NCBI RefSeq assembly: GCF_010119975.1
Contig: NZ_CP048222.1
Location: 8,346,501 to 8,410,500 of the forward strand
Direction: 5' to 3'
Length of the DNA stretch: 64,000 bases
DNA from: Rhodocytophaga rosea
GTDB lineage: Bacteria; Bacteroidota; Bacteroidia; Cytophagales; 172606-1
The position numbers and the translations under genes are program-made. The notes beneath the pieces are model-generated. The model saw only the letters and a program-made list of their open reading frames with translations. It searched no databases and was not told the origin of the DNA. Each line of letters starts with the position of its first letter. Position 1 is the first letter of the stretch. Shown here in pieces: positions 28,401-35,914 of the stretch.

Positions 28401-29975
28401 ACGGTTTTGGTGAACAATGGCCAGTTTAAGTATAATTACCTGAATACTACGTATCATTTCGATGACAAAGTGTATTTCAGTGAAAATGAAATTGGGGTAA
28501 AACAACTCCAGTTGCTGGATGATGCCAACAATGTGGCTTTTGTAAGCGGTGGGGTGTTTCATGATGGATTCCGGGATTTTGTGCTTGACCTCCGTTTCCG
28601 GATGAGGAACTTTAAAGTATTGAACACCAGTGCCAAGGACAATGATTTGTTTTATGGTACCGCTATTACTACCGGTACTGCTGAAATCCTGGGTGCGGTG
28701 AGTAACCTGAATATTTCAGCCAATGCCCTCAGTAACAAAGGTACCAAGATATATATCCCTATCAGCGGCTCCTCCAAAGGCGTTGAACAGCAGGAATACA
28801 TTAAGTTTGTAAGTAAATCCAAGCTTGCCACTGATACTACCGAGCAAATCGCCGGGCAACAGATCAACCTGAGCGGTCTAAAACTGGATTTTAATTTCGA
28901 TATCACCCCGGATGCTTATTGCGAGATCATTTTCGATCTGAAAGCCGGTGATATTATTAGGGGAAATGGCAATGGCAAAATCAAGATGCAGATCGATACC
29001 AAAGGTGATTTTACCATGTTTGGCGACTACGTCATTACAAAAGGCTTCTATAATTTTACCCTGCTGAATGCCATTAACAAAGAATTTAAGGTAAATCCTG
29101 GTAGCTCTGTCAGCTGGTCTGGAGATCCGTATGGAGGTATGTTAAATATCAAAGCCAGCTATGATCAAACTGCTTCCCTGCTTCCTATTCTGAACGACCC
29201 TACCCTGGAAGGACCTGAATACAACCGGCGCTACCCGGTAACGGTGCTTTTAAATCTTACCGGCGATCTGTTGTCGCCCGATATCGACCTGGGGATTAAG
29301 TTCAATGATTATCCGCAAAATGTTCCTTTGTTCCGTACCGCCATTCCGGCCTATGAGGCCCGTTTGCATACGGATGAGCAGGAATTAAACCGCCAGGTAT
29401 TCAGCCTGATGGTACTCCGGAAATTATCTCCGGAAGGGGCTTTCAGTGGGGTACAAGGTTCTGTGGGAAATAGCGTAAGTGAATTATTGTCAAACCAGCT
29501 CAGTTACTGGGCTTCGCAGGTAGACGAGAACCTGGAAATTGACCTGGATCTGAATGGCCTGGATGAAGATGCTTTTAATGCCTTCCAGCTTAGGTTGTCG
29601 TACTCTTTGTTTGATGGCAGGTTGAGAGTAACCAGAGACGGAAGTTTTACCAATGCCCAGAATCAATCTAATACCATGAGTGTAATTGGCGACTGGACCG
29701 TGGAATATATGCTGAGTAAAGATGGAAAATTCAGGGTGAAAATGTATAACAAAAACACCTTTAATGTATTAAATCCGAATGTTAACAATAATAATACCGT
29801 AGCCGGTTTTAGTTTGCTGCATGTGCAAAGTTTTAATACCCTGAAAGAATTGTTCATGCTTAAGAAAAAACAAGCTGAAACCCCGGAAGATCCGGCTAAA
29901 GACCTGACAGATGCCTTGCAGAATTCCAGATCCGGGCAATCCAATGCAGCGCCGGTCACTCCTGAGAAGAAGTAA
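25413..29975 (+). CDS. tamB: TamB/AsmA-like translocation and assembly module protein
   Basis: 1520-residue bridge-type protein. One N-terminal membrane helix (about 9-30) anchors it in the inner membrane. The rest is nearly all beta-strand, as in the hydrophobic-groove (RBG) superfamily of TamB and AsmA, and the last 350 residues (about 1110-1460) form the conserved DUF490/TamB domain (for example GDIIRGNGNGKIKMQIDTKG, then YPVTVLLNLTGDLLSP). It works with the outer-membrane partner TamA or TamL in outer-membrane protein insertion or phospholipid transport. A TamL-type gene is present at 50913. The C-terminal 40 residues are a Pro/Ser/Gln-rich tail. Confidence 0.93.
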   Translation: MAQVIKKVIIRTLLFTLAFVLVLLLGLAAALQIPAIQTLLAQRAAKEVSAALHFPVSIEYVRIEWLDRALFENVLIIDRANQRMIEVPELSVDFEIASLLAKGNINIDEVILNQAKVRLIKNKQDGTLNMDEFILAINDLTRPKDTTRTGRSPVFSIDRVNLENVFFSYADLRKDSIRDGFDYHHIAIDSIKATAYNFRLAADTIEIDVDDLTGVDVHTHLDIKQLTTAFRYTKTSMQASDLYAKIGNSVIRNFVAFKYAKPSDLSDFNNKITINAHLAQSYVYSKDLALFAPYLKRYDERWMVSGDFNGKVTRFRLKDADLRFGKQSIIEGNISFTGLPNFNETFIDLDLLPSVIETSDLKQYIPDVNAYLRTRKFGRVSLKGKFLGFPNDFVANGAFETDLGKIVSDINLKLKKESASSTYSGRLTTYGFHIGKFLNQPEVLQLLDMSGTIKGKGFTVQEASLDLKANVKRLGVNQYNYRNIVVNGSLSRQRFKGDVAVKDSNLVFTANGEVDLRNNKNLFDIDADLQKANLQPLHFTNTETSISTRLNVNFQGLAIDKIVGEAYFTDAYILHQNRDLIVDSVYVFSSRDSIGRILNIDSDFFSTYLHGNFEYSQAYEDGKKLLQEYQLNFDDAAAAESYYQRKNKINQQNYRMNIQADLKDINPLLALFYPPLYISKKTQIEGSFVSGRAAIVSFNTRIDSVAFKNYKFYNSEIDITSSKLADSATVLAQAYIHSDRQQLGNVPATEDLTVEAIWGNKQIDFDTRIRQTASTNYANLKGALRFFHNYQQLQFSPSHFQILDNEWHITNNNLVTIHGKEIQFKDLTVSNRYQMISVNGVVSDSASEAVELTVKDFNLQTLNPILGRDLLGTANGAVTIRDIYHDLNLQSELQVEEFVLDNFLIGDIDGQTTWDKTNKLIGVKYHIFRMGTQILSLTGNYDPQAEENALNMLATLNKTDLEILEPFFKSQVSNLGGNASGTLKITGMLSGPLLKGTVLVNNGQFKYNYLNTTYHFDDKVYFSENEIGVKQLQLLDDANNVAFVSGGVFHDGFRDFVLDLRFRMRNFKVLNTSAKDNDLFYGTAITTGTAEILGAVSNLNISANALSNKGTKIYIPISGSSKGVEQQEYIKFVSKSKLATDTTEQIAGQQINLSGLKLDFNFDITPDAYCEIIFDLKAGDIIRGNGNGKIKMQIDTKGDFTMFGDYVITKGFYNFTLLNAINKEFKVNPGSSVSWSGDPYGGMLNIKASYDQTASLLPILNDPTLEGPEYNRRYPVTVLLNLTGDLLSPDIDLGIKFNDYPQNVPLFRTAIPAYEARLHTDEQELNRQVFSLMVLRKLSPEGAFSGVQGSVGNSVSELLSNQLSYWASQVDENLEIDLDLNGLDEDAFNAFQLRLSYSLFDGRLRVTRDGSFTNAQNQSNTMSVIGDWTVEYMLSKDGKFRVKMYNKNTFNVLNPNVNNNNTVAGFSLLHVQSFNTLKELFMLKKKQAETPEDPAKDLTDALQNSRSGQSNAAPVTPEKK

Positions 29976-30054
29976 GGAGTTAGCTGATTTTTATATGGAA
30001 ATCCAGAGATTAGTTCTAATATTTGTATTCTATTAGAAACTAACCTTTATCGCT

Positions 30055-30483
30055 ATGGACAAAATACGCTTCAGCCTGGAAGACATTAAGGCCCTTGTAA
30101 AAAAATACGAAGATGTGAAAAAGAACGGGGCAGAAATGATTCATGAACTAAAAGAACTCATCAATGCCCGTCCGGAAGTAATCCAGTTGCTGGAGGCTTC
30201 CGACAAAAAGCTGTCGGTACGTTTTTTCGACCTCATATTTTATATCCAGGTAGAAATCAATTCCAGCAAGATCGGCAATGCTATTGGTAGCCTCCGGACT
30301 TATATGGATATCCCGGATGACAATGCCAGATTTATAGAAAATATGGAATTTACTTTTGATGACGGAGGCAATATCCAGCAGAAAGATGAGCTCTATATCC
30401 TTTCCCCGGAAGTGTTTCCTTACTATTTCCTCAGCAAGCTCACTGATTTTATTGTAAGCCAGCGGATTGTGATTAAGCCATAA
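30055..30483 (+). CDS. Hypothetical soluble protein
   Basis: 142 residues, no signal peptide or membrane helix. The N-terminal half is helical and rich in Lys/Glu (IKALVKKYEDVKKNG), the C-terminal half is strand-rich with FDDGGNIQQKDELYIL. No family recognised. It follows tamB by 79 bp on the same strand but there is nothing to tie it to envelope assembly. Confidence 0.65.
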   Translation: MDKIRFSLEDIKALVKKYEDVKKNGAEMIHELKELINARPEVIQLLEASDKKLSVRFFDLIFYIQVEINSSKIGNAIGSLRTYMDIPDDNARFIENMEFTFDDGGNIQQKDELYILSPEVFPYYFLSKLTDFIVSQRIVIKP

Positions 30484-30664
30484 TTTTCTATAGATGAATC
30501 GGGTTACTTTATAAAATTTAATTAATCAAGAACCAATTATATAGTTTAAAACACTTTTTTTGATAAACTATTAAAATATTCATCAAAGCAACCGTGTTTT
30601 TCGTATAACTGATTATATGACTATTACTTTTTTCCTATTCATCTATTGATTATCTGTTATACTA

Positions 30665-31111
30665 ATGAAACTACTGCCTATACAAGAATTATTACCAGAT
30701 AATCAAGATTTTATTAATCATCCGGATTGTGTGGAAAGCCTGAAACAGTCTGTAGCTTTTTATGAGAAGACAGGTTATTTTCCTCCCTGGATCGGCTATT
30801 TCGCACAGAATGAAGATACTTTGATTGGCAGTGCTTCCTTCAAAGGAGTACCTCAGAAAGGTGCAGTTGAGATTGTTTATGGTACGTTTCCGCAATACCA
30901 GCATCAAGGATTAGGTACACTTATTTGCAAAGAACTTGTCAGGCTTGCCTTAGAGGCAGATCCAACTCTGAAAATAAGAGCCAGAACGTCGCCTGAAAAA
31001 AATTATTCTACCAGAATTCTCCGGAAAAACGGGTTCGAATTATTCGGCACTTCATGGGATGAACAAGACGGACAAGTGTGGGAATGGGAATACAGATACA
31101 GAAATTCTTAG
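30665..31111 (+). CDS. GNAT family N-acetyltransferase
   Basis: 148 residues. The acetyl-CoA binding motif is QYQHQGLGTLICKEL (about 78-92, pattern Q-x-x-G-x-G), preceded by the strand GAVEIVYGTFP. The C-terminal LRKNGFELFGT is the usual end of RimI/RimJ-like proteins. The substrate is unknown. It converges on the toast-rack protein with a 6-bp gap. Confidence 0.88.
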   Translation: MKLLPIQELLPDNQDFINHPDCVESLKQSVAFYEKTGYFPPWIGYFAQNEDTLIGSASFKGVPQKGAVEIVYGTFPQYQHQGLGTLICKELVRLALEADPTLKIRARTSPEKNYSTRILRKNGFELFGTSWDEQDGQVWEWEYRYRNS

Positions 31112-31117
31112 AATCTG

Positions 31118-31897
31118 CTACTTTTCCAGTTCTAGGTTTACACTGCCTAGTCCACAATTTATTTCAATTTGTAAGGTGGATGATGTTTTTTTATATGATT
31201 CATTTACATAATACCCTTCTTCTTTTTTAAACCCTTCATGTCCAATACTGCCTAATCCATTTACCTTTACCCGTACGCCGGTTTTCCGGGGAAGCTTTAA
31301 AGTGATTTCTCCGATACCCCCATTAATTTCTGCCTCCAGGTTATTGGACCATTTACCACTCAGGTCAAGCTTCATCTCCCCTACGCCAGCATCGATATCT
31401 AATGTTGGCACTGAGGTATTAGCCAGATTGACTGTAAAATCGCCGGCACCTGCTTTCAAATGGAGTTTACTCAGCTTTGTATTGCGCAGATCAACGGTAC
31501 TTTGTCCGGCACCTACGGTTAGCTCCATATCCATAGGAATCGAGTTATTCAAACGAACCTGCCAGTCATTGCTATCACCATCGTCCATGTTTACATTTTT
31601 GCCGCCAGGTTGCTTTACAATCAGAGTTCCTTTATTATTCTGGTTAGTAAACGATATTTCAGGTTTCCATGCCTGATTAGTCATCGTAAACACACCTTCC
31701 ATTAAATGAGTGGTGGCGCCACCACTCATTTTAAGCGTACCAGCCGATTGTGTAAACTGCATCTGCACAGATGTTGCGCCTTGTGGTTCTACATTCTGGG
31801 TATATTTTTTAACACTCTGCGCAGTGGCCGGGCTGCTTAAAAAGGCCACACCTATTGAAGCAAACAGATAATAGCATAGTACATTTATTTTTTTCAT
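31118..31897 (-). CDS. Exported toast-rack domain protein
   Basis: 259 residues with a signal peptide (cleavage near ATA, residue 26). The mature part is a stack of repeated short beta-strands with Gly-Ala-Gly turns (VGAGQSTVDL, AGAGDFTVNL, AGVGEMKLDL, GGIGEITLKL, NCGLGSVNLEL), the pattern of toast_rack/LiaF-like domains. The proteins of this type are periplasmic or surface-bound and of unknown function in Bacteroidota. The C-terminal NGLGSIGHEGF block is also typical. It faces away from the ECF sigma gene 155 bp upstream. Confidence 0.75.
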   Translation of the reverse strand: MKKINVLCYYLFASIGVAFLSSPATAQSVKKYTQNVEPQGATSVQMQFTQSAGTLKMSGGATTHLMEGVFTMTNQAWKPEISFTNQNNKGTLIVKQPGGKNVNMDDGDSNDWQVRLNNSIPMDMELTVGAGQSTVDLRNTKLSKLHLKAGAGDFTVNLANTSVPTLDIDAGVGEMKLDLSGKWSNNLEAEINGGIGEITLKLPRKTGVRVKVNGLGSIGHEGFKKEEGYYVNESYKKTSSTLQIEINCGLGSVNLELEK

Positions 31898-32052
31898 AGA
31901 AAAACAATTTAGCTAAGGTGGAGGAACGAAGACAGGCATAAAACTAGCCTTGTTTATTTGTGTAAATATATACTTAGTATTGCCAGATTCCCATCCAAAA
32001 ACTTAATTTACTGATTCTTACGCATTCTACTAATTCGCTCGTTATTTACCTG

Positions 32053-32640
32053 ATGAATAATATGCCGCCTCTTTCCGATTTAGATTTACTCAGCCATATG
32101 GCCGCTGGAAATGTAAAGGCGTTTGAAACCTTATTTCACCGGTATTATTCAACGCTGTGCCAGTATGCCTACAAATTTGTAAAACATCAAGAAGTAGCCG
32201 AAGAAATTGTTTCCGGCTTGTTTGCTCAGATCTGGCAAAAACGGAATGAATTGCATATTACTTCTGCTGTACGGTCTTATTTGTTTACTTCTGTTAAACA
32301 TGCTTCTTTCAATTATCTAAAAAGCCAGTATGCGAGATTTCCTTTTCAGTCTGAAAACTTAGAAAATCAGCATCTACAAGCGCTTTCTCCGGATGATGAA
32401 CTCTCCTATCAGGAATTGCAAACCATTCTCCAACATGGTATTCAGGCATTGCCGGAAAGGTGCCGGATTATTTTTTCGCTGAGCCGGAACGCCGGGTTGA
32501 GTTATGAAGAAATTGCAGCAGAATTAGGCATTTCCAAAAAAACGGTAAAAGCCCAAATGGGAATCGCACTACATAAACTCCGCTTGTACATGGACCAGCA
32601 CTGGGATAAAATGCTGGTGGTGCTGGTAAATATTTTCTAA
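32053..32640 (+). CDS. ECF RNA polymerase sigma factor (Bacteroidota FecI type)
   Basis: 195 residues. Sigma region 2 (about 20-85) holds FETLFHRYYSTLCQYAYKFV and the -10 binding helix with QIWQKRNELH; region 4 (about 135-185) holds LPERCRIIFSLSRNAGLSYEEIAAELGISKKTVKAQ, a helix-turn-helix. It is the first gene of a sigma-FecR-STN-protein unit; the spacing to fecR is 66 bp. In this kind of system the sigma factor is held by the FecR-like anti-sigma factor until an outer-membrane signal releases it. Its targets probably include its own operon. Confidence 0.92.
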   Translation: MNNMPPLSDLDLLSHMAAGNVKAFETLFHRYYSTLCQYAYKFVKHQEVAEEIVSGLFAQIWQKRNELHITSAVRSYLFTSVKHASFNYLKSQYARFPFQSENLENQHLQALSPDDELSYQELQTILQHGIQALPERCRIIFSLSRNAGLSYEEIAAELGISKKTVKAQMGIALHKLRLYMDQHWDKMLVVLVNIF

Positions 32641-32706
32641 TTTTTTTCAACTTCCTCTTAGGCCTCTTGCCTGGCAAAATTGTCTTAGTTCTAAACAGGC
32701 AGCGAT

Positions 32707-33717
32707 ATGAATTTTGAAACCATTGCGGCTTATCTGGCAGGTGAATGCAGTTTGCAGGAAAAGCAGGAAATCGAAAACTGGCGGCAGGTAAATCCAAAGA
32801 ATGAACAGGATTTCCAGCGGTGGCAGCGCTTATGGCAGGCTTCCCAACAAACTTTAGATAAGTTTACACCTGATGCAGTCAAAGCCTGGAAGAAAGTATC
32901 TCCGGGAGAAATTCCAGTTACCAGTTTTGCAACTATCAAGCCATCTCCTGAAAGAAATCATCGAAAATTGTTTAGCTGGGTCCGGAATATTGCTGCGGTA
33001 TTACTCATTAGTGCAGCGCTTGGCTGGGGAATATGGCAAATCAATTCAAGTAGCGTAGAGTGGATAGAGAAAGCTAGCCTCCAGGAAACCAGCCAGATGA
33101 TTGTACTGGCAGACGGAACTAAAATATGGCTGAATTCGCAAAGCAAGCTACGTTATCCGGAACAATTCGATACGAATATCAGGGAAGTATTTCTGGAAGG
33201 CGAAGCTTATTTTGAAGTAGCTGAAAATGCTGAGAAACCCTTTATCATTCATTCACAAAGCAGTGTAACGCAAGTACTCGGCACAACATTCACTGTTCGC
33301 AGTTACGAAGCGGAACCTACGGTGGAAGTGAATTTACTCAGCGGAAAAGTTGCATTCAGCCTTGAGAACACTCAGCCAGACCATAAAGTAACGCTAAAAC
33401 CTGGGCAAAAAGGGGTTTTAAATAAAGCCAGACAAAAAATTACGGTTAGTGGTAATGAAAATGAGAACTTCCTGGCCTGGAAAACCGGAAAACTAGTATT
33501 TCAGGATATAGCCCTCAGAGATGCATTGCAGACCCTGGAAACGTATTATCAAATTGATTTTACAGTTACGGATTCGCTGCTATTGAATTGCCGTTTTACC
33601 GGTTCGTTTACCCAGGCTCCCCTGGAAGATGTATTACAGGTTTTTGCGTTTGGCTCTGACATCTCCTATCAGAAACAGGGAAATCAGTATATTTTATCAG
33701 GCAAAGGCTGTCAATAA
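32707..33717 (+). CDS. FecR-family anti-sigma factor
   Basis: 336 residues: a cytoplasmic helical anti-sigma domain (1-90), one membrane helix (about 96-115), a FecR domain (about 135-250) with VLADGTKIWLNSQSKLRYP and REVFLEGEAYFEV, and a C-terminal DUF4974-type subdomain (about 260-330) with LVFQDIALRDALQTLETYY. It is the full architecture of Bacteroidota FecR proteins. The next gene, which brings an STN domain, begins 4 bp after its stop, so the two are surely cotranscribed and likely to be partners: STN is the domain that binds FecR. Confidence 0.92.
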   Translation: MNFETIAAYLAGECSLQEKQEIENWRQVNPKNEQDFQRWQRLWQASQQTLDKFTPDAVKAWKKVSPGEIPVTSFATIKPSPERNHRKLFSWVRNIAAVLLISAALGWGIWQINSSSVEWIEKASLQETSQMIVLADGTKIWLNSQSKLRYPEQFDTNIREVFLEGEAYFEVAENAEKPFIIHSQSSVTQVLGTTFTVRSYEAEPTVEVNLLSGKVAFSLENTQPDHKVTLKPGQKGVLNKARQKITVSGNENENFLAWKTGKLVFQDIALRDALQTLETYYQIDFTVTDSLLLNCRFTGSFTQAPLEDVLQVFAFGSDISYQKQGNQYILSGKGCQ

Positions 33718-33721
33718 CCAC

Positions 33722-35683
33722 ATGAGAACAGCTATAGAAATAAACCTCAAAAAGTGGCTACCCAGCATTATACTGGCCTTTAGTTGCCTGATGGTTGAAC
33801 CTGCTTATGCTCAATCCTCCCTGCTTGACACCAAAGTTACGGTACACATTACAAATAAAACACTTGCAGATGTTCTGGATGAAATCAAAATCAATTATCA
33901 GATTCCTTTTTCCTATTTCAAAAACCAGCTTCCCCTACAAAAGAAGATAAACCTCCGCCTGCAAAATGAGCCCTTGGATAAACTCCTTGACCAGATAAGT
34001 TTACAAGCTGGCATTCAGTATCAGGCCATCGGCGGACAGATTGTATTGAAAGAAATGATAGAAACGCCTTTGAAGAAACCTGCTAATATAACTGGCTCAC
34101 AGCCTAAAAAACACCTCATTCCTATTTCCAAAAAGCCATCCATTCAACCAAACTCATATATCTTTTTGGCTGATAATAGCGATTTTTCAACTATCCGCCA
34201 TACTTCCAAAGAGGCTTATCTTTCAAACAAAATAAGTTTCAGAAATAATATTGCTCAGAAAGAAAATGATGAGCCGCAATTCCTCCGGTCTAATTTTGCA
34301 ACTTCAGATGCTCAAACATTGCCTGACAATAGCCGCTTTGCGCATATAACTCATCTGGACCAAGCTTTTTATATGCCAGCTAGTCAGCCTGATATCAGTA
34401 ATTTAAAGGTCATTTCGGCTGGCAATTTCCCTGCGATTCCGGCTACAAAACCTGAATTCAGGCATAGCACCCTGCAACTGGCGCTCGTTCCCGGAGTCAG
34501 CACACATGGTATTCATCCAGGCGAATACACCAATGCTGTTTCTATTAATCTACTGGCCGGATATTCTGCCGGAAACAAATTTGTGGAAATTGGTGGATTG
34601 TCTAACTTCAATCAGGATCATGTGTATGGCGTGCAAATTGGAGGTTTAGCAAATGTGGTGGGCGGGAATAAATTTGTGGGACTTACAGCGCAGGAAAAAC
34701 AGAAGCTAAAAAAGGAAAATACAGAATCGAATCTGCAGGGCTTACAGATCGCCGGGCTTACCAATATTATTGCCGGAAATGCATTTGGCTGGCAAACCAC
34801 CGGAGGCATTAATATAGTTCAGAAATCTTTACAGGGCGTACAATTTGCCGGAATTTCCAATCTGGTAAAAACCTATACTTTCGGCATACAGCTGGCTGGT
34901 ATTTCAAACGCTTCTATGGAATCGGTAGATGGGCTACAGATAGCTGGCTTGTATAATTATACAGATGGCGAATTGCATGGCATTCAGTTGAGCGCTTTCA
35001 ACCAGGCCGGGGAAATTGAAAGCAAACGTTCCCTGATTTCGGTGAATCATACCGGCTTACAACTTGGCCTGATAAATACAGCCAGACGCATGAATGGCTT
35101 TCAGGTAGGTGTTGTCAATATCGGCGGTGAGATGGCAGGTACACAGATTGGACTTATCAATCTTAATTCCGGTAAACATGGAAAAGGAATGCCGATCGGA
35201 TTATTTAACCTCAATACCAGAAATGAATTTGTCCGGCTGTATACCAGCGAACTTTTTGCCAGTAACCTGGAGATTTCAACTGGTTCCCTGAGGATACAGA
35301 ATATGGTAAGTATTGGGTACAATCTGCTGCCAGGAAATGATTTCTACAAGCCAAAATGGAGTGTCGGTTACAGTATCGGGCAGATAAAAAGGCCAGGAAA
35401 AGATTTCTTTTATAGTTATGATGCAGGAATAGCCCATGTAAATCAGCAAGGAAAACTGACGAAACAACTCAGCCTGCTTACAAGGGCAAGAGCTACTGCT
35501 GGGTATAAAATCAGTTTGAGAAAGGTAGTTTTTCATCTGTTTGGTGGAATCACGTTCAATACATTCATCGCTGATCATGACAGGAACCCCATTTCACCCG
35601 AATCTTTAAGAATATATCATACAAACAACGGCCGTTCACATCTGGAAATGTGGCCGGGTTTTGTTGCAGGCATTCATTTGTAA
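33722..35683 (+). CDS. Secreted STN-domain protein with LA_2272-like surface repeats
   Basis: 653 residues from ATG 33722, which lies 4 bp after fecR; the upstream frame (to 33629) overlaps fecR and is rejected. Signal peptide 1-30 (AYA/Q). An STN domain (about 38-109: VTVHITNKTLADVLDEIK, then LDKLLDQISLQAG) follows. Residues about 110-250 are a low-complexity linker. From about 295 to 495 there are at least nine repeats of the form G-(V/L)-Q-(I/F)-(G/A)-G-(L/I)-(A/S)-N, as in LA_2272-type surface repeat proteins. The C-terminus is strand-rich. In the usual sigma/FecR operon the STN belongs to a TonB-dependent receptor; here no plug or barrel of that kind is present, which makes it unusual. 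Outer-membrane location is inferred. Confidence 0.82.
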   Translation: MRTAIEINLKKWLPSIILAFSCLMVEPAYAQSSLLDTKVTVHITNKTLADVLDEIKINYQIPFSYFKNQLPLQKKINLRLQNEPLDKLLDQISLQAGIQYQAIGGQIVLKEMIETPLKKPANITGSQPKKHLIPISKKPSIQPNSYIFLADNSDFSTIRHTSKEAYLSNKISFRNNIAQKENDEPQFLRSNFATSDAQTLPDNSRFAHITHLDQAFYMPASQPDISNLKVISAGNFPAIPATKPEFRHSTLQLALVPGVSTHGIHPGEYTNAVSINLLAGYSAGNKFVEIGGLSNFNQDHVYGVQIGGLANVVGGNKFVGLTAQEKQKLKKENTESNLQGLQIAGLTNIIAGNAFGWQTTGGINIVQKSLQGVQFAGISNLVKTYTFGIQLAGISNASMESVDGLQIAGLYNYTDGELHGIQLSAFNQAGEIESKRSLISVNHTGLQLGLINTARRMNGFQVGVVNIGGEMAGTQIGLINLNSGKHGKGMPIGLFNLNTRNEFVRLYTSELFASNLEISTGSLRIQNMVSIGYNLLPGNDFYKPKWSVGYSIGQIKRPGKDFFYSYDAGIAHVNQQGKLTKQLSLLTRARATAGYKISLRKVVFHLFGGITFNTFIADHDRNPISPESLRIYHTNNGRSHLEMWPGFVAGIHL

Positions 35684-35914
35684 TTACAAAAAAACGGAAT
35701 ATCAGATTAGTTGCGTTCGTATGAAAAGTAATTCCCCTATACTCAATCATTGTAGATTTTGCTATGTACAGGTATTTTATTAATGATCATCCTTACAATT
35801 TATTTATCATTTGTGTAAACACCTTTCCGATCATTCGCGGGTCATTACTTAGACTTTAGGTAAAGTACGCCTGTACAAAATTTCCTTATACGTTTATTGA
35901 GATCCATACCAGCT

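Noticed and set aside
31021-31045. GGTTCGAATT, resembling a tRNA T-loop
   Set aside because: Inside the GNAT coding sequence; no acceptor or anticodon stem around it.
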